NCBI GenBank assembly: GCA_015847255.1
Contig: JADLZK010007305.1
Location: forward strand, 496,001 to 560,000
Length of the DNA stretch: 64,000 bases
Reading direction: 5' to 3'
Origin: Hyparrhenia diplandra
Taxonomy: Eukaryota > Streptophyta > Magnoliopsida > Poales > Poaceae
Shown here: piece after piece, positions 29,748 through 40,728 of the stretch
Position numbering within the stretch: the stretch's first letter is position 1
How the letters are laid out: every line of letters begins with the position of its first letter
The notes under the pieces: generated by a model
What the model saw: only the letters and a program-made list of their open reading frames with translations
Database searches by the model: none
Told to the model about the DNA's origin: nothing
Made by a program: the position numbers and the translations under genes

Positions 29748-31090
29748 TCTGTAAACAACCCGCTGTCAATTCCTTTGGAGCTGAAGAATGGTGAGGCTCG
29801 CGTATCTAGCTCGTCGTTGAGATGCGTATTTTGCAGTATGGATATCACATCTTCTAGCTCCTGTTGAGCTCTTGGAGACAGCCTGTTGACAAGCGTCCCC
29901 CGAATACCGGTGGCTTTCATGTCATGTACCGAGGCTTCCTTCAGATTGCAGTGACTGAAGAGTGCCGGGTGGCTATCAGCGAGCGCTTCATCCTGATGCC
30001 AGACATCCATCCAGAATGAGATGGACTTCCCATTGCCAAGGTGGACTGTGGTGATCGCCTGATAGAGTGGTAAGAGTGAACGCAGCGTCTCCCAGTGCTG
30101 ACCATGAACATCACCCTTGAATGACGCAATGCAGGAACGCTCTCTCACCCAAGTGACCCAGGCCGAAGGTTGGTCAGAGTGTAGTCTGTGAACGAGCTTG
30201 AGTAGGAGGCAAATGTTGAGTGCCCCTAGATCCTTAATGCCTAGTCCCCCCAACTCCTTTGGGACGCTTACATTAGCCCAGGCAACCAAGCAGTGTGCAG
30301 GCGATGCATGACCGTCAGATTTGCCTGACCAGAAGAAGCCTCTTCTCTTTCTATCCATGATGTGCATTGCCGACTGTGGCAGGTGCAGAGAGCTCATGAC
30401 ATAGACTAGAAGGCAGTCAAGGACATAGTTTACCAGGACAGCCCGCCCCATCGGGTTAAGCAGATTCGCTTGCCATGATCCAAGATAGTGGTCAGTCTTT
30501 TGAATATAGGGCATGAAAGCAGACATCGGTAGCTTGTTTACTGACAGAGGCAATCCCAGATAAGTCTGTGGAAAGGAGTCTTTCCTGCAGCCCAAAATCT
30601 GAACACAATCATCAACGAGGAGGTGATCCATGTGTATGGGTACAAGGGTGCTCTTGTCGAAGTTAATGTGTAGGCCCGAGAATGCTGCAAATTGATTTAG
30701 CACTGCCTTGAGGTTTACTGCATCTTCTCTTGTGCCGCGCATGACAATGAGCGTGTCATCGGTGTATTGTAGGGTGGCGCAAGGTAGGCCAGCCTCTGTT
30801 GGGCGCATGATGCGTTGATTTGCCTTGATCAAACATTGGAGTGTCTCGGCGACCAGGAGGAATAGATAAGGGGATATGGGGTCCCCCTGCCTGAGTCCTC
30901 GTTTGCATGAGATCCATGGGCCAGGACAACCGTTCACCAGCACCGCTGACCTCGATGATTTGAGCAATTCATGCATCCAGCCAATCCAAAGTTCAGAGAA
31001 TCCTCTTGCCCTTAAGACCGCAAAGAGGCCTTCCCAGCACACCGTGTCGAAAGCCTTTGCAAAGTCAAGCTTCAGAACAATGGGCTGGCA
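29744..31090 (-). pseudogene. LINE reverse transcriptase (YTDD)
   Basis: Conserved blocks are LDFAKAFDTVCWEGL (at about 31050-31090, just upstream of the first in-frame ATG), GLRQGDPISPYLFLLVAETL, LQYTDDTLIVMRG, GLHINFDKSTLVP and TYLGLPLSVNKL. The longest frame runs 31042-29744 (432 residues). The catalytic box is YTDD (30755-30766) instead of the usual YADD; both catalytic Asp are present. FWSGKSDG and NGKSISFWMDVW are also typical of plant L1 elements. The enzyme copies LINE RNA at a nicked target. Upstream frameshifts make the full protein unlikely. Confidence 0.9.
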
Positions 31091-31967
31091 TTCTCCTTAC
31101 GTGACACACCTGAACAAGCTCAGCCGCATAGACGAACGTGTCGGTAATGGATCGCCCTACGATGAATCAATGCATTGCAATGTCAATGAGGCTTGGTATC
31201 TCGTTCTGTAGCCTTGTCGTTAGGATTTTGGACGGGATCTTGATGCTGCAGTTTTGTAGGCATATTGGTCTGAAAGCATTGACATCCATCGCCCCGGCTT
31301 TTTAGGAATCAAAACCATATCGCGACCGTTGGCGGTTGCGTGTCCGCCTCCCCGGTGTGTACGGCGTCCAGGAATTCCATGACTGCTCCTTGCCGGTCGG
31401 CCAGGCCGACTTGTAGAAAGCCGGCCCGAATCCATCAGGTCCCGGCGCGCTGCAGGAGTTCATTGCTCTGACCGCGAGAACCGCTTCAGTGCTTGAGAAC
31501 CGATCGCCGAGGCGGTCGCTCGGCCGGTAGGTGTCTGCGCATATAGGCTGTCAAGATCAATTCCCACCGAGGACCCCGTAGTTCCAACGATGGACTTGAA
31601 GAAATCAGTTAGTGCTGCAGTTTTCCCGGCATGACGGTGATCTCCGCATCCACGCACCCTAATCATCCTGATGAAATTAGACCATGCTCTGTGTGGCATT
31701 GGCATGATGAAAAGCTGTGTTGGCGTCCGCCTCCCGGACGCCTTGTGCTTGCTTCGCTACTTCGAAGCTGCATTTTTCTTTTGCGGCGACCTCAAGTTCA
31801 AGCTTTGCCGGGGCCACGCACCTGAAACTCGTCGGAAAGACGGGTTTCGAGTTTCTTGAAAGAATCAAAAAGCCGGATGATGAAACGGCGTTATGTATGT
31901 GGTCGAAAGTGGTGCCCTGTTACACCGATTCCAAACCTTTGCTGCGCCCCATCGACTTGATGCAAGA
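31091..31967 (-). pseudogene. LINE region between endonuclease and RT
   Basis: Fragments in different minus frames match the linker of plant L1 ORF2: DVNAFRPICLQNCSIKIPSK, LTDFFKSIVGTTGSS, and AKLELEVAAKEKCSFEVAKQ with ADANTAFHHANATQ. They are broken by several frameshifts. Confidence 0.75.
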
Positions 31968-32587
31968 TGTTGGGGGAGGAGGCCCTAGCGCCGACAGCGG
32001 AGGTGTTCGCGACCTCGGAAGAACGCTTCGCGAGCCCGGTGATCGACAAAACCACCGTTTCCATTCTCTCGATTTCTGCGGGGAGGGTACGATCGGCGGA
32101 CCCTTCGCCAACGGAGGGCTGGCGGAGGTGTCGGGCCACGCTGCTCCGCTTGCTCACGTGGCCGGATCCTCCCCCAAGCATGCGGGGATAGCGGAGGAAG
32201 ACACCTCCCGCGGCTTTCTTCCAGGGGATAGCGGAGGATACCGGCCGCCGCGAACCCCAAGAGAAGCCCGGCGGGACTCGCGAAGACCGTCGCATGGATC
32301 AAGGGGGAAAGGCGCAGCTATGTACAAATACGATCACGGGTTGATGTTGTTTGTAGAACCAAAGGAATATGCCGGAATCTAAAGGGGCAAGCATGTAATC
32401 TTACATCACATGGTATTGTAAAACTATAAATAGGGAGGAGTCCTCCCCTAAGAAGGAGGTTGGTGAATTCCATTTATGGAGCGTTGTTGCAATTAATCCC
32501 ACTCAAAAACACTCGATCCTCCCCAAAACCCCCTCGGGGCTCCTTTGGCGGAGGTGTCAAACCGTGTTGGGAACCCCAAGCTCAACA
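31968..32587 (+). repeat. Gypsy 5' LTR
   Basis: It starts TGTTGGGGGAGGAGGCC and ends AAGCTCAACA. TATAAATA at 32425-32432 is its probable promoter, repeated at 44657-44664 in the 3' LTR. It contains three GCGGAGGT motifs (near 31998, 32121 and 32549). Confidence 0.92.
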
Positions 32588-32606
32588 TTGGCGCCCACCG
32601 TGGGGC
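32588..32606 (+). other. Gypsy primer-binding site
   Basis: TTGGCGCCCACCGTGGGGC directly follows the LTR end. TGGCGCC starts are usual for gypsy primer sites; I do not assign the tRNA. Confidence 0.75.
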
Positions 32607-32623
32607 CCTCTGGAGAAAAAACC

Positions 32624-33980
32624 ATGGCACCACAAAAGAGAAAGAGAACCACCACGGGTGCCAGGGCACCACCAAAAAGTAGCCGACCCAGGCGAAGCAC
32701 GAGGAGCACCTACGCAACGGCGGAGGAGGACCCTCCGCTTGAGAATGAGCAGGCGGGAGAGGAGGCGAATGACGAAGATGGAGCTTGGTGAACCTAGGGG
32801 CAATCCACCCAAGATTTCGGGAGAGCTGCGCCCGGTTGCAAGCATCTTTGCGTAGGCTCCAATAGGAAAGAGACAGAGCGGCTGCGGCTTACGCGGAAGT
32901 CCTCAAATCACAGCAGGCCTCTGCACAAGCAGCCGAGATAAGGCAGCGGATGGCGCTCTTGCAGGCAGAAATTCAAAGCATGCAGTTTGCCACTCGACCT
33001 CCGCCAACTCTCAGCCGTTAATTATCCCTCCATCCCCATACCAAGCTACATCCCCATAAACATTGACCGGGAAGCTTCACCCAACCCACCGATTGTCCGG
33101 GACCCCCACGGGACCGGAGAGCTTGTGATCCAAAGTCCCCCGCTGTCGGAGGTGATACAGGCGGACACCATGGCCAACCGGATACAAGCCCACCCCAGCT
33201 CCCAAAGTTTAATGGTAAAACAGACCCACAAGTTCATAATGAGCTATGAGGCGGCAGTAGCTTCGGCCGGGGGCAACGACGCAGTGTTGGCGAAGGCCTT
33301 CATAATCGCAGCGGAAGGAGATGCCCTGGCATGGTACTCCATGCTCAAGCCCAGCACGATATATTCATGGGAAAACCTCCGTGACAAGATACTAGAGAAT
33401 TTCAAAGGACCGGGTCGTGCAATCACTCACCTCCATGGATTCGTTCCAATGCAAGCAAGGTTACAATGAACCACTAAAGGATTACTGGCAAAGGTTCCTA
33501 CAACTGAAGGCGAAGGCCCCAGACGTCCCCGATCAAGTGGCAATAGATGCAGCCATCAGAGGGCTTCGCCTGGGACCATTCACGGAGAGTTAGCGGAAGA
33601 AGCCGAAAACAATGCAGGAGAGCTCTGTGAGCAATTCGAGATCCGGATCCGATCGGGCCCGAAGACTATCGGAAAAGACTCGAAGAACAAAACATCGAAA
33701 AGCGGTGACAAGAGGTAACAAGAAGAACCAAACAAGCGGGCGGAAGAACCCAAGCAAGTTCGGGGGTCAACAGGTTCGACGATGAGTCGACAAATGAGCC
33801 CACCCAAAGAAATAAACAATCAGGGAGCCAGGCCACCGGACAACCAAAAGCTGTATCAAGGAAAAGGTCCCCAGAAAAATTGGAACAGAGGGCCAAGGAA
33901 ACAGTTTTGCGCAATACATGGCGAAGAGAAAGGCCATCACACAAAAGACTGCCAAATCATCAAACAAGAAAGAAAATAAG
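32624..33980 (+). pseudogene. gag: Gypsy gag (frameshifted)
   Basis: The ATG at 32624 opens MAPQKRKRTTTGARAPPK, a basic N-terminus, and stops after about 55 codons. The retrotransposon gag domain follows at 32987-33469: KFIMSYEAAVASAGGNDAVL, AKAFIIAAEGDALAWYSML and SWENLRDKILENF. A Cys/His motif CAIHGEEKGHHTKDC (33908-33952) is the knuckle-like signature of Tat gag proteins. Several shifts and stops lie between the pieces. Confidence 0.88.
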
Positions 33981-34499
33981 GCGCTCAAAAACCAAGCGAT
34001 CTAACCCAACCCCCAATGAGTCAACCTCCGCAGCCGGCGAGAGAAATTAACAACGCCTACACTTACACACGCACCGAGCCTCCGCCATTTCGGAATCACC
34101 ACCAGCAGCATCGCCCAATTTATCCCTCCCTAACATCAAACCCGGGTGCACCCATCGACCGGCAAATGCCTACTACCCCAGCTTTCTTCCAGCATGGAGG
34201 CCTTCGCCACCTCCGCCTCTACCCCAAAACTACTCCTCGGAGTCGAGCATGTCATACTCCACTCCGAGGCAACATTTGACCTACGTCGAGGCAGGGCAAC
34301 CTCAACACACAATAAGACAACCTGTCAATCAGATATCAACCCAAAACTTGCCACCACCTCCGCAAGGACCCCCCCGCCCCCATGAAAAATGAGCCAAACT
34401 CGTAAAACCAATACAACCCCCATGCCCCTCTACCGTCCATAGGAACCATAATGCCGATTGAGGGGGGGGGCTCATCAATAGAGTATGAAACCAAGAAAC

Positions 34500-35110
34500 A
34501 GAAGAGAGACCACCTCCGCTTGGTAAACAATGTAGCGGTTCAACCCTCGGTCAGGTTTGGAGAATGGTCGAAGACCCCATAACACCGGAAAGAAAAGCGG
34601 ACCTCAACTGGAAAGTTACCCACATGTTGATGCAATGGTGATAGAAACCAACATAGCAACATGGGAAATGAAGAGAATAATCGGGTAGACACGGGGAAGC
34701 TCCGTGGACATAATCTTCGCCAACGCGTTCGATAAGATGAATTTCAATAGAAATCAGCTACTGACCATCGACTCACCACTCATAGGGTTCGGAGGAAGGC
34801 AGTGACAGGCATTGGGCAAGATAGTCTTGCCGCGATTGTCCTTCGCGGACAAAAAAAAGTGCAAGAACGGAGTACATAACCTTCGACATCGTCGATGTCT
34901 ACTCCCCCATACAACGCAATCTTCGGCAGAGGATTCACAAACAAGTTCAATCTTTGCAATACACATGGGCTACTTGTGCATGAAAATCCCAAACACTCCA
35001 TGGGATCGAACAACATATGGGAGCGAGGAAAGAAGCAAGAAATATAGAAAAGGCCATATACCGTGCCCACAGGAATGTTAACTCCGTGGAAGGAAACAAA
35101 GCAAAAGTCT
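34500..35110 (+). pseudogene. Gypsy aspartic protease region
   Basis: The stretch around 34690-34760 reads as IIFANAFDKMNFNRNQL, the continuation of the protease after its DxGSA-like active site. The active-site codons themselves are damaged. VTFDIVDVYSPYNAIFGRGF can be assembled from the frames at about 34880-34935. It is heavily decayed. Confidence 0.65.
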
Positions 35111-35239
35111 AGAGCCACCAGACATGAAAAAAGAGCAAACAAGCGCCAAAGGCCAGGAGAAAATCAAGAAGATAAGAATAGACGATGACCCAGACCATTA
35201 TATATCAATGTTGCAGATCTAAACTCGTAAGAAGAGAAA

Positions 35240-36480
35240 GAGTTGGCGGAGCTCCTCAAAAAAACAAAAGAAATCTTCGCTGGTTGGTCAGCAGACCTCC
35301 GCGGGAGTAGACAGAGACACAATCGAACACGCCCTAGACATCAATCCGAAAATGAAACCAAAGAAAAAATGACTGAGAGAAAAATGTCGAAGACGGGATA
35401 TTAGCGGCTCAAGCGGAGGTGCAAAGACTACTTGATGCCGGAGTAATCGTGAGAAGTCAAATACACCGACCGGCTAGGAAACGTTGTTCTCGTCCAAAAA
35501 AGACCTCCGGCAAAATGAGAATGTGCATAGATTTCACAGATCTCAACAAGGCAACCCGGGAAAGACAATTATCCCTTGCCAAGAATAGACACCTCCGTGG
35601 ACAAAGCGGCAGGAGGATGTCGAAGATTTTCATTGCTGGATTGCTACCGATATCATCAAATATGGTTGAAAAAAGAAGACGAAGAAAAACCAGTTTTACA
35701 ACACCATTCGAACATATTGCTTTGTCGAATGCCGAAGGCTTGAAAAATGCGGGGAGCAACCTTCGCCCGGGAATGACAAGCAAAGTTTTAACGGGCAACT
35801 ACTTAAGAACATGATTGCTTATGTTGACGATCTCATAGTCATGAGCAAAAAGAGCAGGACCACATCCCCGATTTGCAAGAAACCTTTGTGAACTGAAGAA
35901 GTCGGGCCTCGGGTTGAACCCGAAAAAGTGTGTGTTTGGAGTCACCAAAGCGAAGGTCCTAGGATACATAGTCAACTCCGAAGGCATCAAAGCGAACCCG
36001 AGAAAAGACAAAGGCAATTAGAGACATGGCGGAGCCCAAAACAAAAAAAGAAGTACAAAAGCTAACAGGGGAAAAATAGCGGCCCTCAATAGATTCATTT
36101 CCAAGTCACGAAAAAAAGTCTCCCATTCTTCCAAGCTCGAGGGGAACAGGAAACATCAAATGGGGAAAGGAGCGGGCGGAGGCCTTCGAAATCTCAAGGA
36201 ATACCTACAAGAACAGCTAACAAAGAACCGTACGCATTTGAGAAGAAAACCTATACTCCTGTACATCGCGGCATCGAGATCACGCCGTCGCCAAGCAAAG
36301 GTATAAATACAAGAGAAAACGAAAATGACCGCATTATACTGACTCCCAATATATTATGTATCGGAGGCACTCACGAGGAGCTGTAAGGTCAACTACACAG
36401 AGTAAATAGAGAAAATAGCATATGCTCTCGTGATAGCATCCGTGAAACTAAAGCACTACTTCCACTGCATACAAAGTGAT
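35240..36480 (+). pseudogene. Gypsy reverse transcriptase
   Basis: Recognisable blocks are DTIEHALDINPKMKP (about 35317), AQAEVQRLLDAGV, GKMRMCIDFTDLNKA (about 35512), YPLPRIDTSVDKAAG, and MIAYVDDLIVMS with the catalytic YVDD at 35820-35831. GLGLNPKKCVFGVTKAKVLG and IVNSEGIKANP follow. The blocks lie in different frames with stops between them. The order after protease and before integrase is that of Ty3/gypsy. Confidence 0.88.
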
Positions 36481-37275
36481 AGTGCCCACCTCACAACCGC
36501 TCACGGAGGTCCTAAGAAACAAAGAAACATCAGCAAGAATTAGCAAATGGGCAAAAATGAGCTATCCGAGTTCCGGCGAGATTTGTCCACAGGACAGACC
36601 ATAAAATCCGCAGTGTTAGCGATTTTGTAGCAAAATGGACACCGCACAAGTAAACAAGAGAAAACCGATCAGTCGGAGCTATGGATAGTTTACACTGATG
36701 GAGCATGGGGCAGAAACGGTGCAGGAGCCTCCGCTGTGATAATGTCGCCACAGGGAATCACATCATACTTCGCTATCCGGTTGGAATGCGCTCAAACAAA
36801 CAATACAAAGAGAATACGAAGGGGCTCATATTAGGGCTCACAAAGGCGAAGGCCTACGGTGCAAAATTAGTAGAAGTCGAGAGCGGACTAAATGCTAGTA
36901 GCAGGCCAAGTAGAAAAAGAATGCATGGCAAGAGAGCTTTAACTCGTAAATTACCTAGCATGTGGTCCGGGCAATGGAACGAAGATTCCAAGGATTCACA
37001 AAGAAAATTCATACCAAGAGAGCAAAACAACGGCGGGCGCCCTAGCAAAGGCAAAGAAAGCAAACAACCTCCGCATGCCGAAAAACACAATCTACAACGT
37101 GGTGCATAAGCCAGCGACAGAAACAATGAAAACAGCATTCAGGACTGTCATGTTGGTAGAAGGCGAAGACTGGAGACAGGTAATACTCGACAACCTCAAC
37201 AACATGAGTTACCCAGAAAACGAAGCGGAGGCCACTAGAACAAGCCAGAGCAAGAAGCTACGCGCTCATTGATGG
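36480..37275 (+). pseudogene. Gypsy RNase H region
   Basis: LWIVYTDGAWGRNGAGASAV (from about 36678) has the first catalytic Asp in the TDGA motif and the GAGA loop. AQTNNTK and GLILGLTKAKAYGAKLVEV match the second helix with its Glu. A shifted frame carries the tether up to the integrase. Confidence 0.82.
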
Positions 37276-37294
37276 CCAACTCTTCAAGAAAGGG

Positions 37295-38385
37295 TTGGTT
37301 CAGCCAATGCTCAAGTGCATTTCACAAAGCGAAGGTATAGAATTACTCAAGGAAATTCACGCAGGCATCTGCGGGTCTCACATTGGACCGAGGGCACTAT
37401 CCGCGAAGGCCATCCGCCAAGGATTCTACTGGCCCACACACATAAAAGATGCACAACAAATCGTCAAGTCGTGCGAAGCATGCCAAAACTTCGCGCCACA
37501 CCAGAAAAACCCCTCAGCAGAAACACAACTGATACCTCCGACCTGGCCATTACAGAGATGGGGAATTGACATCGTCGGTCCCCTACCGACAGCACAAGGA
37601 GGAAACAAGTTCGTAGGTTGTTGCAGTTGAATACTTTACCAGATGGATAGAGGCAAAACCAGCGGCAAGAATCACCTCCGATTCCATAATCAAGTTCTAC
37701 TCGCGTAACATAATATGTAGATTCGGGGTACCAAGAAGGGTAACGGTAGACAATGGCAAGCAATTTGACTCAGACAAGTTCAGAGATTTCTGCTCCCAAA
37801 TGGGCACAAAGATAGCCTTCGCGTCAGTCTATCACCCACAATCAAACGGGGCAGTGGAAAGAGCAAACGGAATAATATTTTCCGCGATCTCAAAAACTCT
37901 ATTCAACCTTCGCAAGGGCAAATGGGCAGACGAACTACCTAGAGTTATCTGGTCCCACAACACAACATCTTCGCGTGCCACCGGGTATACCCCATTCAAG
38001 CTAATGTACGGAGAAGAAGCAATGCTCCCAGAGGAGCTAAAACATGAAAGCCTCCGCGTCATGAAGCACAAGATAGCAAAGGACGAGGATTACGCAAAGG
38101 AAACACTAGAACAAACAAGGCTAGAAGCTATGGAAAACATTCAAGAAGTACCGGGCGGAGACCAAAAATGGAGAGACAGCAAAGTCCGCAAAAAAAATAC
38201 ATCCAAAATGGAGATCCCGTACTCAAAAAGAAAGCCAAACGCCTCAACGGTGGGAAGTTGCAAGCAAAGTGGGACGGTCCATTCATCGCAAAAGCAACAA
38301 CAAGACAAGGGGCCTTCCGTCTCCGGATGGCTTAAGGCAACACCTCCGACCACACTTGGAATGTGGACAACCTACATTTAAGTAC
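37295..38385 (+). pseudogene. Gypsy integrase
   Basis: The HHCC zinc region is HAGICGSHIGPRAL ... CEACQNFA (37355-37500). The catalytic core has WGIDIVGPLP (first Asp, about 37560), then after a stop VTVDNGKQFDSDKFRDF (second Asp, about 37743) and HPQSNGAVERANGIIFSAIS (Glu, about 37830). WSHNTTSSRATGYTPFKLMY and GEEAMLPEEL are the usual C-terminal gypsy motifs. The frame 37800-38381 is open, so this is the best preserved pol part. Confidence 0.92.
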
Positions 38386-40728
38386 TATGTGTAAGGCCGT
38401 ACCCCGCAAAATATAAGCGGAGGTCAGCCACTACTTTACTTTCACGCAAGTAGCATTAGATTTATTACACCAGTCCAAAAAGTCTCGCACTCTTTTCCTC
38501 ACAGGGGAACTCCTAGCGGAGGTGAGGTTTTTAATGAGGCAAGACTAATGTAAAATCCTCTGAAATATAAAGAGGAAATTTCCCCAACATACAAAGATCA
38601 TGTCGAAAGTGACTAGCAACGCATCAACGTAATTCGACGAAGGTAACAAAAACGCCTGAGAGGACATCTTTAAGGACAGAACGCGGAGGTTCTATCCTAA
38701 AAATGACCTCTAGGGACCAACGAAACGGTCCATAAAATCCTCGAAAAAAGTCCTACCCGAAGCGTAGGCATCGAGGTGGCACAACGGCAATCGCGGTCAA
38801 AACTAAAAAGCTGAAAAAAGACCTGTCCACCTCGGGCATCGGCATCACCTCCGCCCGACAAAGGAATAAAGGAGGTCACTTGTAAAGTTTTTTTACATCA
38901 AGAAAAACTTTTGCTATATTATTACATACAAAAATTATACAACCGCTTGACATTGTCTTTGTCAAAGTTACAAACATCTTCAAAGAAAATGGTACAGCGG
39001 TAGCGGAGGAACAAGAAGAAAAACAAGATACTCCATACAAGCATGCTAGGCAACAGACACATGCCGCGAGCAGGCAAAAAGCTCCGCTCGTGTACACGCC
39101 CTGTTTCGCGCAAGCATTACACCATCGTGTAGAAGATGGTACAGTGGTAGTACAGACACAGCAAGACAGAGGACATGATCACAACCACCGTGTAGGGCAA
39201 CAGCTTCACTCCGCGCGCAAAAAGAAGCCTCCGCCAGCGTCGACGCATCCTCTCGTACAAACTGCAGACCGCCATAGGAGACCTTCATCTTAGTAGACCT
39301 CCGCAAGCAGGAACCAAGACAGACCTAAAGATGCTCTAGCGGAGGCCTAACCCAGAGGGTAAGCTGCACAAACCACCAAAGCTCATCGGCAAGAATTAAT
39401 AGTTCTGTGCCTGTCTTAGTCTGAGCTTCCAGCCAACGAATAAGAGGACAACTAAACTGGAGTCCTAGACCACTGTTTACGAACCCTCACACGGTCTCAC
39501 TTTTTAACTCATCCGTCCACTGCTAAACGGACCCATAGTACCAAACACAGCAGGGGGGGAAGAAAACGATTGGGTTATATACTAACCCAACCCACCTAAC
39601 ACACCTATCAAAGGACAACTCCAATAAGTCGACTTAATGACTAAGGCACTATAAAACCAAACCCCGCACCCCACTCACGACCCATACATTACAATCATTA
39701 CCATAGAGTACCACCCGATCAACAAGAGCTAGGAGTACGACATGAGTGCGGATGTAAACCTCCGCCAACTAAACACAAAAAAAAGAAGAAACCGCGTGTA
39801 AGAAATCGAAACTCTCGGGCTTTTGGGCAACAAAGCGGGGGGAGACCGCGTGAAGAATTCAGAACATCCCCCGAAATGGAAGTTCCCCAAAGCAACCAAA
39901 TGCCGGATCCTTGCCGAAGACCCGTGAGGAGGAAAACAAGAACTGCTTTCCACACGTGTAGCGGAGGTTTCCGAACAAAGTATTCATTACCCCACGCAAA
40001 ACATCTCGCAGCGGAAGGGGACGAATTGGCGCTAAAGCAAAGAAATGATTAGCCTACTATTTGTCAAATCCACAAGTACAAGAGCGAATAGAACAAGCGG
40101 TATCACGTAACTAAAACAAGCTCTGTAAAGATCCCACAACCTCCGCTTTATTAATAAAAAATGACTATTTACATCATGTTACAAGAGCAAAAATAAAGCC
40201 TACAAATAAACGACTCAAAGCGGAGGCCCCTCCCAAGCTACGGAGTTAGTAAAGCCATTCGCTCATCGCCTAAGTCAAATAAAACGTCTTCCCACATGTC
40301 ATCCACACTAGGGTTGGCGAAGGTGTCCCTCCAAAACGCCATAGATCCCCGTCAACGTAAACACCATTTGCGATAAAAAAGCAAAGTGGATAAACATCCC
40401 CGCGAGCACCTCTCCAGAACCTCGCGAGGAAATCATTGGTTTGAACAAAACATTAAGCTTTCATTCAAGTAAAACACTAATACTTTTTACAAAGCGGAGA
40501 CTCTTATCCGCACAAAAGGCCAAAAGCCATATAAAATAGAAAACCTAAAAATTCTTCTACACCTCCGCATCTTCATTTGTATGCGATTCTCCATGCGGAC
40601 CCGGGAGCGGGTGGCGGAGCATCATTACGTTGAACCCCCTCCACGACCTGTTCCACGGAGAGGAGCCTCCGCCCGGTCTTCCACCCTAAGCAAGAAACTC
40701 GGTCAAACGCCAAAGCAAACAAAGGAAA
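38386..40728 (+). other. Gypsy 3' non-coding region
   Basis: About 2.3 kb has no recognised frame. It is dotted with GCGGAGG and CCTCCGC (for example 38415, 38514, 38838, 39297, 39960, 40138 and 40560). Confidence 0.7.

Larger units (their letters stand above)
29064..31967 (-). mobile_element. L1-type LINE, 3' part (RT and zinc finger), split by gypsy element
   Basis: The minus-strand LINE has its poly(A) tail as the T run at 29064-29072. It continues through a 3' UTR, a zf-RVT zinc finger, reverse transcriptase and the segment between endonuclease and RT. At 31963-31967 it meets the gypsy target duplication CAAGA. The endonuclease part lies beyond the gypsy element at 44826-45200. Removing the gypsy element and one CAAGA joins the two parts. 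The element is 5'-truncated and has several frame breaks. Confidence 0.9.
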
